A stretch of 64,000 nucleotides of DNA, taken from the NCBI GenBank assembly GCA_034620365.1, contig JAQGEQ010000084.1, positions 868,001-932,000 on the forward strand, given 5' to 3'. The stretch is from Pegea sp. RAD2-039 (lineage: Eukaryota; Chordata; Thaliacea; Salpida; Salpidae). Under the pieces are notes generated by a model. The model searched no databases. It was not told the origin of the DNA and saw only the letters and a list, made by a program, of their open reading frames with translations. Numbering within the stretch: the first letter of the stretch is position 1; the number at the start of each line of letters is the position of its first letter. Shown here one piece after another: positions 1-12,200 of the stretch. The translations under genes were made by a program, and so were the position numbers.

Positions 1-1090
1 GCTTCTTTTTTTTTTTTTATTCTTCCAATGATATCTTTATTGATTATCTTGATTAATAACTTTCTCTTCTGTCATGATAATTTAGGAGTATGTTCTATTA
101 AAAACAAATTATTTTCATTATTATCTAAATTTACACACCAATGTTGTTATTATATTATTTAATACAAAATAAATTTTTATAATCATTATAAAACCAATTT
201 TTTCAGAATGAATCTGTGTCTAGTCTATTTATGTTTAATATTTTAAAAGTTAAGATAAGTCTGACAAGTAAAAATACAATCTATTGATTTCATCTAAGAT
301 CTCAGATACTTAACTATTTTTGGCCTAGAAATCAACTTCATAAAACATTTTTTTTTAAATATAATAATGAATATAAAATGAGTTTTTCGTTCAATTTATT
401 CTTTAAACTTTATATTGCACATTGTAATAAAAATAACTTTTTAATATAGCTTTATTGTATTATACATTGGACACAACACAAATGGTAAATAATACAGAGC
501 AACACTGCTTTATATTATACTAATCACATTTTTTTGAATAACCCTATTCAAAGATCACATACATTCCTTTAATTTCCCTTCTATTCTCATCTAAAACCGT
601 CACTATTTGGCACGACAATTTCGTGTTTATTTCATTTTTAAATATTTACCGCCAACCACTAAGTTCTAACTCAAGCATTTTATATGACTTTCGAGAAAAT
701 CCAATTTCAGCACCAACTCTACACGCAAGCTGTCAATGACAAATTGCTTTCTACTCTTATATAAAGTTATTTACTGTTTCTTTAATAATTCCAACTATAA
801 TAATTTAACTGAACTTTCAAGTTCTTCAGCTGAAATGTCAAAGTTTCATTCACAGTTTTCTATAAAGTCGGTAAAAGTTTTCTTCCAGTGAAGCCACTTA
901 CTGGCTGCCGACAGACTATTTAAGCAGATATCTCGTCCAGGTCAAACAGCTTATCCATTTTTTCTTCAGATATAAAACAAAATAACAACTAAAATAGGAT
1001 ACAAGATTTATGTAATATATACTAACAAACAACGAAACAAAGCAACTGGCAACAGTTTGCATAACAACAATCATAAATGATTTGTAATAA
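1..1090. other. AT-rich gene-free stretch
   Basis: No exon with coding character and splice signals was recognised on either strand. Poly-T/poly-A runs are common. The only structured element is a roughly 55-bp segment at 871-927 that recurs near 26673-26730 (see findings). Confidence 0.5.
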
Positions 1091-1091
1091 A

Positions 1092-1443
1092 TGGTCATGT
1101 TGTAAGCCAGGGCAGAAGTTATGTAAAACCAGCCTTTGACTATGTAGTAGGATTCCACTCTCCACGCCAACAAGGTTATGCAGCGGAACAGATGGATTGA
1201 TTCTGGCGTCACAGGAACTGTCAGAACCACACTGAATACACTGAAGAAGTACCTACGAGGCTCCAACTCCGATCTTAATTTTAGAGTTTCGTGTTCCTTA
1301 AAATTTTGTCATTACCAAACTAACAAGGTCCTTCTACCCGGGTTCTTATGAACTTTACCTTGTCGCAAATATGTGTCAGTCAAGCTCGAAAACTTCCGTG
1401 TGTTAGGTGGGCGTGATGACAGCTATAGTACAGAGACGGACAG
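1092..1443 (-). mobile_element. tRNA-derived SINE, copy 1 (diverged)
   Basis: Read on the minus strand, the element begins with a tRNA-like head at about 1443-1375. It contains a CCTAACAC anticodon-loop-like string and a decayed B box (TTTTCGAGCTTG). The body has landmarks shared with three other copies in the window: a TTTGCGACAAGG-type string, a CCCGGGTAGAAGG-type string, and a tail resembling CTGCCCTGGCTTACAACATG. It is the most diverged of the four copies, so probably the oldest. Reading frames inside it are incidental. Confidence 0.75.
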
Positions 1444-3119
1444 TGCCGGTATAGACTTAAATAAAGTTATATTTACATATGCGGTAGGATAATCTTCTAC
1501 AATATCATTTAATCTATCAAACACATAACAAAATAAACTTTGTAATGTAAATAAAAATAAATTTTTGATTTGAATTTAACATTAAATAAGGTTTTAATAA
1601 TAAAAAGAGAAGTTGTTTTCTAGTAAGGTGCAACTATTCTCCTTTTAAAAGTAGCATCTGAGTTAGATGATTTAAGTCAACTTTATGTTGTACAATTTTA
1701 AAACAATATCTACCGAATAAAATTTGACTTTATGTCTTTATGACTTTTAGATATTTTTCTCGAAAGTTGGTGTTGAAGGCCGAACAATTTAATTGATTCG
1801 AATAGGTTTTCGCCTTAATCTTTCAACTTGAATTGGAATTATCACCACTATTAGAACAAACCAACATTTTTGTTTGATTATGAAAGTTGAAGCAATTATT
1901 ACTAAGTTTTAACATATTTTATCTACAAGTAAATTTCATTCTAGTTATATTCTGTATTTTATAAGATTCAGAATTGAAATAAGTATTCTAAGAACATTTG
2001 AATAGCTCACCAGAGAAAACTTTTAGGGCAACTTAGTAGACCAGCTTTTTGTACGATGTACAAAAAAAGTTGGCTACTAAACTGTCTTTTTAACTACTCA
2101 TAGTTATAATAGAGTGCAACGCTTTTTAAACTGTATCTACTCTTTAAATGCGCTCTTTGATAACTTGGCCAAATGACCTAACTTTTATTTCTTCTGGAGC
2201 ATTCAGTAGTACTTTTTACCCACAAACGAAAATATAAATTTTGCACTCTTTAGCTAGTGACTCAACATGGCACGACATGCCGTATCTTCGATGACGAGGA
2301 GGGACCCCTGCCTTTTAATTTATGCATTATGGTTTAAAAGCTAATCTATTTAAACACTAATCTCGCTCATCACTTTAAGGGGACTTACAATTTCTGTCAA
2401 AAGGATAAGAAATTAAATGAAGGTGAAAATGTTAAAAAAAACTTTACAATTTTTTTTCATTTCTATTAATTTCTATTCTTTCAAACAATCTTTAAAGAGT
2501 CATTTTACAAACTAATTTTCTAAACATATGTTTATAAACATATGTTAGTCAAAAATAGTAACAAAATTGTATAATTTGATTGTTGACTTCTTTTTAGAGA
2601 TTTTTTTTTAATTTAATTTACTAATTTTGCTGAACAGATGTTTTCTTTTTAACGACAGATTGCATTTATTCTTTTATTTCTATTTTTTCTATCAAATCAT
2701 CATATTTTTAGTAGTTTTAATTCAAGAAATCATCAACTATTTTTTATATAATATAACTTTATTTAGTTTCATTTCAAGCCATAAGCTTTTATTTGCTTTT
2801 GCTTTTGTACCTAAATTTCAGTATATAAAAAAGCCATTTTAAACCTAGTTTCTGTTAATTGATTTATAAAATACATTAAAATGTGTTTTTCTTTTATAAA
2901 CGAGTTTTTCAACAGCAACTGATAATTACTATTCTAAAATCGTATTTATACAAAACATGTTTTTATTAGATTGGTGAATAGTATAATTAAGTATAAAATT
3001 AGCTTGTATATAATTGTGTAATTATAAAAAAGCTCATTAATTTATTTAATTATATCAAAACAGTTTTTATATTTTGATTTTTAAAAAAGGAATCATAATA
3101 AAAAAGTTTTAAACTTTTT
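1444..3119. other. intergenic, no gene recognised
   Basis: AT-rich sequence. A GC-richer patch at about 2240-2310 shows a short frame (MARHAVSSMTRRDPCL) but lacks supporting splice context. An open frame at 2627-2842 is low-complexity F/Y/I/L, as expected from AT-rich noncoding DNA. Confidence 0.45.
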
Positions 3120-3245
3120 TTTTCTAAATTATCTTGTTTCAGAAGCTATCATAAATTAAATTTATTATTTGTGAGAATGTGTATTAGTAAAAGGTGTACT
3201 ATTCAGGCACCCTCCCTTACGTTTATTGTAATAGATAAATAAAAA
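3120..3245 (+). mobile_element. LINE 3'-end fragment (tail copy A)
   Basis: The sequence at 3168-3244 (GAGAATGTGTATTAG, then TTCAGGCACCCTCC, then TTTATTGTAATAGATAAATAAA) matches the 3' end of the LINE fragment at 24262-24640 (minus strand) over about 75 bp. A shorter match lies at 52345-52395. It is a 5'-truncated insertion ending in an A/T-rich tail. The upstream limit is uncertain. Confidence 0.6.
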
Positions 3246-3362
3246 AATATTTTAGAAGTTTAGTTAATTATTTCTTAAAACATTTTTTTAGAAAATTATG
3301 GAATGAAAATATAGATGTTATATAATATTGACAAATTAACTTAATTTTTCATTTGATTACAG

Positions 3363-3890
3363 GAGTTAGCTGGTATCAAGCAATTTTTAGTGTTTTTTAT
3401 AATGGTAGTTTTTAGTTGTGGTGTTCCATATTGTGCTTTTACTATCCAAAATAAATCTGGGATTATTGCCAAATCCAAAATCAACCAACATTTTCTTGAA
3501 ACTCATATTCAATATTCTTCATCTTTAGCTGCACCTGATAGAGTTTGTGTCCCAGAGTTTGATTGTTTGAATAATGATTTCGGTAAAGATAGTGTGGAAT
3601 TTGATGCTTACCTCTCAGACATCAACAACTTTAAATTACATCGAATATGGTGTGATATACATGATAAGGAAACTTTTGATAGATTGCTGAAAACAGATCT
3701 TGTGTCCCAAATTCCTCTTATCAGCACTGATTCAATTGAAAGTTTAGAACTAATTTCACAACCGCTAGATTTATCAATGACTTCTAAACAATCAGCTATA
3801 AATCATCAATCACAAAATATGAATTTGATTAATGATGACAAAAAGAATGAAGAAAATTATCCGTTAGATCTAAGAAATGGAAAAATGTAA
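3363..3890 (+). CDS. terminal exon of a putative regulator with CtBP-binding motifs
   Basis: An acceptor (TTTGATTACAG, ending 3362) opens a 175-codon frame that closes at TAA 3888-3890. I do not recognise the family. What can be seen: near the start, CGVPYC followed by HFLETH, a C-x4-C...H-x4-H arrangement that could be a degenerate C2H2 finger with a long loop. Near the end there are two copies of a PxDL motif, QPLDLSM and, at the extreme C-terminus, YPLDLRNG. PLDLS is the classical docking motif for the co-repressor CtBP, so a nuclear repressor is a reasonable inference. The middle is acidic and polar. No upstream exon was identified, so the 5' part of the gene is unknown. AATAAA at 4231-4236 is a plausible poly(A) signal. 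An expressed single-exon gene starting at an internal ATG is less likely. Confidence 0.6.
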   Translation, partial: ELAGIKQFLVFFIMVVFSCGVPYCAFTIQNKSGIIAKSKINQHFLETHIQYSSSLAAPDRVCVPEFDCLNNDFGKDSVEFDAYLSDINNFKLHRIWCDIHDKETFDRLLKTDLVSQIPLISTDSIESLELISQPLDLSMTSKQSAINHQSQNMNLINDDKKNEENYPLDLRNGKM

Positions 3891-4230
3891 ATTTGTTTTA
3901 ACTACTGTTAGCTTAGTTGCTTTGTGATGTTCTGTTTCTTAATTCTTATAACTTTGAGTGAGATTGAGATAAAAACATAATTATCATTTCTACATCTTTA
4001 GAATATTTTTTTATTACTTATGGTTTAAAGTGGCATTGCTTGAAAGCTTCTTATAAGATTAAAATTCATCTAAATTGTTTTTTATTTTGTTACTTTTTTA
4101 AAGAAAATGTTTTTCCAACATTTCTATAATTATATTTTCATAATGAAACTGTATATTCTTGAATCTAATAGTTATGTAGATTTTTTACAAAATAACTTAT
4201 GGCACTCATCAAAAATGTCACATTTTTACT

Positions 4231-4236
4231 AATAAA
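4231..4236 (+). promoter_or_regulatory. candidate poly(A) signal for the 3363-3890 exon
   Basis: AATAAA lies about 340 bp after the stop codon. It is only a motif match; no transcript evidence is available. Confidence 0.4.
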
Positions 4237-6865
4237 GACTCATAATCTAATTCTGTCAATTTCTTTGGTTAGTTTGTAACTTTATATTGTATAAACCATC
4301 ACAACTTTATAATTGTTTATGCATTTTTATACGCTTTCAAATTAGTTTAAAATGATTTCTTTATAATCAAAACTTGTACAATTGTTTTTTCAACTAAGCT
4401 CTTATATTGTTCACATTTTAGGTTTGAATTATTTGCAAATATTTTAAAATGAGTGATTCTATTTTAATGATACTTATATTTTGTGTTTATCTTTATTTTA
4501 TAGTTGAATAGATTGTGTATACTATTAGATATTATTTCTTTAACTTTATATTATTGATTGTTTTAAAATTCTATTTCTTTAACTTCTAATAGAACTTCAT
4601 TAGAAATTACATTTTAAGAGAAATAAACAAAATTATTTCAAATATTATACTTTGTAACTGATGAAACTAACATACTTAAAGAAACAACATTTCTTCAGCA
4701 AAATGTAATTTTACTTTTGTCATTTTTTTAGCATATGCAAATTATTATGTACGCCTGATAATCGCAATAAAATGTTTGAAAATCAAAAAAATCAAAAAAT
4801 TATTTTTGAGTTCAAATAATATCTTCTATAAATATACTGTGATTAAATAACATTGAATATATATTTTATTAAAAAATTAATTTACAAATATTTTTAGAAA
4901 TTTCTTTGTAAATTCTGATACTATAAGTTTTTATTTTATAAGTAGATGTTTAATTATGTAAGAAACAGGTTTACAAAATATATTATTTGTTTAAAGCTAT
5001 TAAAATGTTGTAGACTATTTAATAAAATTAAAAAAAACTTTTTTGTATGTAGGCTTATAAATAGTTAATTTTAAAATTTATCATATTAAATATAGTCTTG
5101 CTTTACACCTTATATAGAAGTTAGATTTGAAAATTTTAGCAAATGTAATTACCTTACGGGTTCAAGCAACAGATACAACGTTTTAAAGTATTTAAAGTTG
5201 TTACAAATAAATTTTGTTACGAAAATCTTTGTCAATTATAGAAAATTAATTTAGTTGTCTTAAAACTAATTAATTCAGGACAACGTTTTTTTTTTTATTT
5301 TCTAAATCAGTCATTTTAGTAGAACCTGTTTTTGTAAAACTTTTGAAACTTTAAAAATTAGTGGTTTTTTCATTACTAGGTGAAAGGTTTTTAATGTTTA
5401 TACTGTCAATATATAAATATGGATAAATATAATTTTTCTTAACAGATGTTAGCTTTATTTCAAAAGTCTTATTGATATAAATTTGAAAATATTAAACTCA
5501 AGTTTGATACCCATAAACTTGTATCACATAACATGAAAAATATATACTTACCGCTATTATTAAAAATTGGTTATTTAAGGTGTACAAGTATATGCAAAAC
5601 TTTAAAATCTTAAAGATAAAATCTTGAAATGTATCAAAAGTAATTTATTTTGTCTTTTAATTAAGTTTTTATAACATGAAATACTGATCTTAATAACAGA
5701 CTTTTTTTTTGTTTCAACTTTTCTTATGAAAATCATAGGCTAGAGCATCAGACATTTTCTAACCTTATTCAATAGCCAGACTTTCAAGAGGTTTTGGTCT
5801 ATTAATGGACAAATCATTTGAAAGTAAAGCTCTTTTATTAAGTTTTGACAAATGAGCAAACTAATTAAGAATTACTTTAATTTTTGTTTTAGAGTAATAT
5901 ACTCATAAAACTTAGCTCATAAAACTTTCATCAAAAGATATGATTAAAACAGTCTTTTAAATAATTGAGTAGCAAAAAGATTACTACAACGCTATTTTAA
6001 AACAAATTTATTAGAAGAAAAATTGAAATTAGTCATTTTAATCATCTTTGCAAGTACACATCGTTTATAATGATGAAACAATTCTACCCACCAGAAAAAT
6101 TGTTTGCAAGTTTTACTACTTTTTGAAATATAAACTTTTATTTTGAAATTTTCAAATTTTTTGGACATTTTTGAGAAATGTTTTTTAAAGCAGGACAGAC
6201 ACATTTTTGTAACCACATGTTTTGTGGTAAATGTAATTTTAAGTTTTTTGCAGTGATAGTTTTATCATTTAACATTATAGGTATTATTATTTGTCATTTT
6301 AAAAACTTTTTCTGTAAATAAAAGACTTCCGAATTATTGTTTACTTTTTACGGCATTGAATCAAATTTGTTGCAAGTGTCTTCGGATTATTTCTAAATTG
6401 TATTTTTCTTTCGACCAACTTATTTTAACAACTTTTTAATCCAATATTATTAATAGTTATGTAAAAGTAGTCGATGAAAATTATTATCTTACTAATTAAC
6501 TTTGATAATTAGTAAAATTGAACCATTTCAAATATACCTAAAAACAGTCAAAAATATAATTTTTTGATTTGTTGAAGAGCTTTACGTTCTATTTAAAGCA
6601 ACTTGAACAAGAAACGTTATTTTAAGTGCTTCTGAACAATGGCATCAACAAAACAGTTGCTTTCAAATGTTTTTGCCAAAACTTGTTTGCTTAGCTATTC
6701 TCAAAGCCTTAAGTTACAAGGTTTTTTTCAAAATTAAAGAAAGCGGAAAACGACCAAGAATACAAACTGGCGACTTTTAGTTGAAAATGAAAAATAGAGA
6801 AGAAATCTTTAAAATGTTTGTAGGTCAAGTTTTATGTGGTTAACTTTTTGAACTTTCTGATAACT
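4237..6865. other. AT-rich intergenic stretch
   Basis: No coding exon, RNA gene or repeat family member was recognised on either strand. Short frames such as 5992-6216 (-) are K/F/N-rich, as expected by chance here. Confidence 0.5.
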
Positions 6866-7230
6866 TAAGTTTATTTATTTATTCAACGCATGGCTGCAGA
6901 TGACAAATTCTACAGCTCTTAATTTGGTCTAAAAGCAATATGAACAGAGAGATAATATAAAGGTCCTAGATTTTAGCATAATTAATATAAAAAGAATAGA
7001 AATACTGCAGAGGCATAAGTAAATTGTGAATCAAAAATATAATATATCAAAATAAGTTAAGAAATTGACGGTGGCACTTATTAAGAAAATTGCTTAAATC
7101 GTATTTTTTAAAAAAAGGTAAAAGTTTAAAAAGAGGTGATAGATTTTGATGTAATGATAGGTTCGGGACGAAGATTCCAAGCTGTGCTAACTCTCTTAAA
7201 GAAGCTGTTCCTCCACTGGGTGTTACTAAA
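6866..7230 (-). mobile_element. LINE (CR1/L2-like) 3' end, decayed
   Basis: Minus-strand translation at about 7225-7126 reads QWRNSFFKRVSTAWNL followed by RPEPIITSKSITSF and a stop at 7126-7128. This fits the C-terminal tail of CR1/L2-group reverse transcriptases, where a block of the type R-V-x-x-x-W-N-x-L-P precedes S-x-x-x-F near the stop. The expected LP is changed to LRP. It is followed by a 3'UTR-like segment ending in a GAATAAATAAATAAA tail at about 6870-6890. Only the last few percent of the element is present, so it is a 5'-truncated dead copy. Confidence 0.6.
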
Positions 7231-9229
7231 GTTTTTGAATAAATTAATTTAACGACATATCTAATAAGAAATTATTAGCTAGTGAAAAGGCACTTTTTCT
7301 AAAATGGAATATAACATCAAAACAATTCTTACTTATAATGAAATAGTGTTTAAAATTTAAATATTATTTTAATAAACTTAATAATTCAAAAAATTAAGAA
7401 AACTTTTATTATCAGATATCAATGCTTAACTTTGTATTTTATAAAATCTCAATTTTTACCGGGAAAAATAAATAATTTGTTAGTATACGGATGTTCCCAA
7501 ATCTTTTAAATCCTCAATGATTGATTTTTTAACATGTTCAATTATTTGTCATTACATTTTTAAGAGCAAACACAACCTATTGAAACAAAAGTATAACTAA
7601 ATAGTAACAGTAATTGGTCGTTTCCTTATATAACTTTGATAAATATGACTTCCGAAGAATATTAACAAATAACAATTTAGAATGTTTGAAATATACAAAT
7701 AATATAAGTATAAATGTTTTAACAAATGTAAAATTTATTTTTAAGGTTACAATAAAAATTGTCTGACTTGCCCAGAAAAGTAAGTGATAAAAGAGTTGAC
7801 ATTTTTTCTTATCTGTTGCTTTTGTTTATTTTTAACTTACCTTTTTATTAATTTGCAATTTTGAGCAAGTTTTCGGAGCCTGAAGGCAAAAAGTTTTTGA
7901 TAACAAACTTGATGTTATTAGTCACGGAGAAAAAATGAAGTTTCAACCAGAACAGGTTTAAAAATAAATCTAGTAAAGTTGTAACTTAAATATGATTTTA
8001 ATAACCGGAAAGTATCAATTTTTTGAAGTTTCTGAAAATAACTAAACTTTTTTCAAATAAACATTATAAAGTTTAAATAGTTTTGTTGACCAAATACTTG
8101 TACAACTAAACTAAAACACTTTGGAGCAATCAGCAAGTAAAAGTGTAAAGAAATAGCTTAAAAGCAAGTCAGATTTTCAAACTAACTTCAATAAACTCAC
8201 TATTAAGTTAGCTTAACTGCCAATAATTCAAATTATCGCTTCAGTTATCAAATAAAGGAGTTAATTTGTTGAACAAAATAAAAAAAGCTATGATAAAAAT
8301 CCTGTTGAACATTCCATTGAAACAGCAAAGTGACATTGAAACTTGTTACAAAGTGTAAATGATAAGAAAAACTTTCACTTCGATGTTTGACATCGGTAAT
8401 AAGTTGTTATTTTACTTGAATTCTTCGGTTGCTGATGGACATTACACTTGATCATCAATATAATCTGTTTTTTTAAACGTTTCAATTAATATGAACTTTT
8501 ATTTTAAGATCATAACAATTAATCAGACAATCTAAAAGATACTTTAGCTTCAATTTGTAGATTTCTTCATCAGCAAGCCCTCAGCGGCGTTTAAAGTTGA
8601 TTTTTAAAGTCAAAGAAGTTTTTATTCAAGAATGTTTGATTAGGAATCAAAGTTGACTTTAATGCTTCAACCAATTATCTTCTTGAATTTGAAAATGTTG
8701 AAGTACCAACAACAATACAATAATTTTGAAAATTGTAATTACAGTTAGCTAGTGAAGCATATAAGCAAATAGTTTTTAATTTGTTTGTAATTACATTCAT
8801 CTACAGATGCTGACTTGCATTTTAGTTTTATTAAATTATTCAAAAAATCGAAACTGAATTTTGTTCTGTCAACAACATCAATTTTTATTAAATGAAAATT
8901 TTACGCCAAAACTAAGTACAAAATTGAAAACAATAAAAGACGACAGTTCTAAAAGCGACACAACATCACCAATAAAATGATTTTGTTTTCAAATTAAACG
9001 TCGGGATTTGAAAAAAGTTAAAAAAATGATTAAAAACAGATTTGATGATGAAAGCTTGATTTAACTGAACAATTTCCCATTATATTTATGTCACAGGAGA
9101 AAGTAGAAAATAAAAAGAGATGACAACAAAAATAGCGCAGAGATTGAGATTGTAGGGAATGAAAAAGCTCTATTATCATCAACAAAAATAAATAGAATCC
9201 ATGCAAATAGAATTGAGTGAAAGTGGTTA
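7231..9229. other. 3' flank of the IA-2-like gene, no further gene seen
   Basis: AT-rich, with no supported exon. A minus-strand poly(A)-type hexamer (TTTATT on the plus strand, 8884-8889) lies about 340 bp past the IA-2-like stop codon and may end that transcript. Confidence 0.4.
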
Positions 9230-12200
9230 TCAAGTTGTCGTCAAACTTTCTTCAGTTAAAAGCTTTTTCAAAATTGCATTAACTTCATCAGCAACAGATG
9301 CAAGAGCAAATTGAAGTTGTTCCTGGAAGACACTCATCAGCATCAACAAGTAATTGAGTCATGAACTTACCTTAGAAGATACAAATCCGGCTCTTTGATC
9401 ACGCAGATGTTCGAGAGTCGCTGCGATGTCAATCTCTTTAGCTCCTTTCAACATCCGGTTAATCACCAAATCAAGAAGGATATAAGTCCCAGTACGACCA
9501 ACACCGTCACTACAGTGGACCAGTACAGGTCGGTTGCTACTTCGATAGCATTTGCTGACTTTTCTGTTAATAACTTCGATTTACTTTCATCGATTTTACA
9601 GACATCACGTCGCGCTCCTCGACAAACTTCTATCTCACTTGCTACTGGATTGTTGCGAAACTTCTCGATTCATCGATCGCATAAAGTCTCTTAACATCTT
9701 GTACTATCTATCTTAACTTATTTCTATTTTTCAAACAATCACTTAGCAACCAGCTAACCACGTAGCAACCAGCTAACTACGTAGCAACCAGCTGACCACG
9801 TAGCAACCAGCTAACCACGTAGCAACCAGCTAACCACGTAGCAACCAGCTGACCACGTAGCAACCAGCTAACTACGTAGCAACCAGCTGACCACGTAGCA
9901 ACCAGCAGAAATGTTGAATTTGTCGTTTCAGTCTCAGGATCACTTTTATTACTATGCAACTAATATTATAGAGAACTTAAAGTTGCATAGTAGAAAAATG
10001 ACCTGAGAAAGCGACCTGACGCGAAATTTCGCCTACCACCAATCAGTCCATTAAACAAATAACTTACCTACGCATTTCCAACAAGTGTTTAGCTGAAGGT
10101 GGTACCGAGTCATGAGGCCATGAGAGGAAGTGGAACTGGGTTAGGGTGCGGGTTTCTCCTGTGGTGTGGTTCTTGATGTAAAGGCTACGAACAAGATAGT
10201 TTTCACACCAGATGTGTTCTGATACAAGATGAATCTGCAGCAGATGGTATAAGTTGTGAATGATGACTTGTTGTAGGTACCTCATAGGTGCTATATGTGA
10301 CTGAACCTTCATCTGGCCAGTATCTTGCACACTGAGGAGAGGTCTCTTCGACTAGTGGTGTCAGCATCACTATAGCAACACAACCTTGTTCCCAAATCAT
10401 TTGCCAGAATTCATCTGCACTGGTTGGTAAAGGTCCTTGTGCAGCTATATACAGTGGAGAGCGCGGGTCGTTATCGATCTGTTGAAAAAGAAAAATGAAG
10501 AAGACATAGATGAAGAAGACGCATAGATGAAGAAGATGAAGAAGATACAGATGAAGAAGACACAGATGAAGAAGATAGATGAAGAAGATAGATGAAGAAG
10601 ACAGATGAAGAAGATACAGATGAAGAAGACACAGATGAAGAAGATACAGATGAAGAAGACACAGATGAAGAAGACACAGATGAAGAAGACACAGATGAAG
10701 AAGATACAGATGAAGAAGATGATGAAGAAGACATAGATGAAGAAGACACAGATGATAGTACTCACGATGAAGCTTGCGTTGATGTAGTTGATGGTTTCAT
10801 TTTCTTTCCTGCTGTTGATAATTACTCGATTGTGATCATCTAAAAAAGGTAATAACCAGTTAGCAACCAGCAACTAGAAGAAGTTACAAAGGAAGCCTGT
10901 ACAAGCGTTAATATTAATTTCTATTTTCAATTTTTATTTATGATATTTATATTACAGAAGTTATATAAAATCAGTTGATGAAGGGGTAGCCATGATGTTA
11001 GCTAGGGCAGAGATTATCGAGATCCAGTTGTTGCCCATACAGCAGGATTCCACTCTCTACGCTAACCAGGTTAAAAATTCCAACAGATGGATTAATGCAG
11101 ATACGCCCAGCTGGCGTCGCAGGAGCTTCCAGAACTACACTGAGTACAGTGATAAACTGCCTACCAGGTTCCAACTCCAGTTTTAAATTGGAGTTTCCGT
11201 CTCCTAAAAGTCTTGTCATAAAACAGACTAAAGAGACCCTTCTACCCGGGTTTTTTTATAGACTTTTCCTTGTCGCAAATATATGTTTACCTGTGCTCAA
11301 ACCCTTGACTTTCTGCGTGTTAGGCGGTCATGATAACCATTAAACTATGGATACGAACAACCAACCACCTAGCAACCAACCACCTAGCAACAGCAGTTAC
11401 TTACATGGTAACGCTTGGTCACTTCGATTTTTTTGCCAATTTTTTTCAGCTTCATTAAATGAGACGTTATCAGCTTTGTATCGGCACAATGCTTCCCACT
11501 CCTGGTCGAGTCTCTCTTTGTTGCTCACGTGATCTTCCATATAAGTCTGTGAAATGATGACATCAACGTGACGTAACCATGGGAGACACTAACCAAGATA
11601 GCATGAGCCATCGATATGTCAAGAGTGTGTGAGACTGGCTCCTCACACCATGAAGAAGATGACAACGTGTTGTGTGGCAACTGACCGCGACTTGACGGCA
11701 ACTTAGATACAGACGTCGAGCTATCATCCTGGAAAAAGAGATGATGACGTCATACAAAGAAGACGGCAATAAATTGATAGCCTAATTGGCTGACTTTATC
11801 GGTTGTTACCATAGCAACAATAGAAAGAGAGACTAACCGAGGAGGGATTGACAAGTTTGGTTTGCTCCTGTACAAAGTGCTGACGGCAGAGCTCCTAGGT
11901 TAGAATTGGGTCAAGTAAACTGGATCAAATATAGAACAAGGGTACCTGGTAGTCACGACCACTTCTCCCAACTGAAGACCCTCTACTTAGTTTATCTTCT
12001 TTGTCAGCACTCTTAACAGATCGGATGCAGTGGAAGATGATGAAGAAGAATGTGATACAAAAGACAACTACAACTATAATTACTACTGGAAGTAGTTCAG
12101 CGGCAGTTAACTGTAAGTGATAGCGACATCTAGCGGTAGCGGTAAAAACATCACAAGATTACTCACTGGAGTTTGAACAACATTTTGTGATGAGATTGGA

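Noticed and set aside
9743-9905. CRISPR-like array
   Set aside because: The 19-bp units are contiguous without unique spacers; the genome is eukaryotic.
10445-10873. Minus-strand 142-codon frame with F/I/C/V repeats
   Set aside because: It reads through exon 10766-10839 into the intronic 15-bp repeat. The donor at 10765 ends the exon, so the repeat part is intronic.
11095-11343. 82-codon frame and its antisense partners in the SINE (also 49487-49795)
   Set aside because: Frames inside SINE copies; the other copies do not preserve them.
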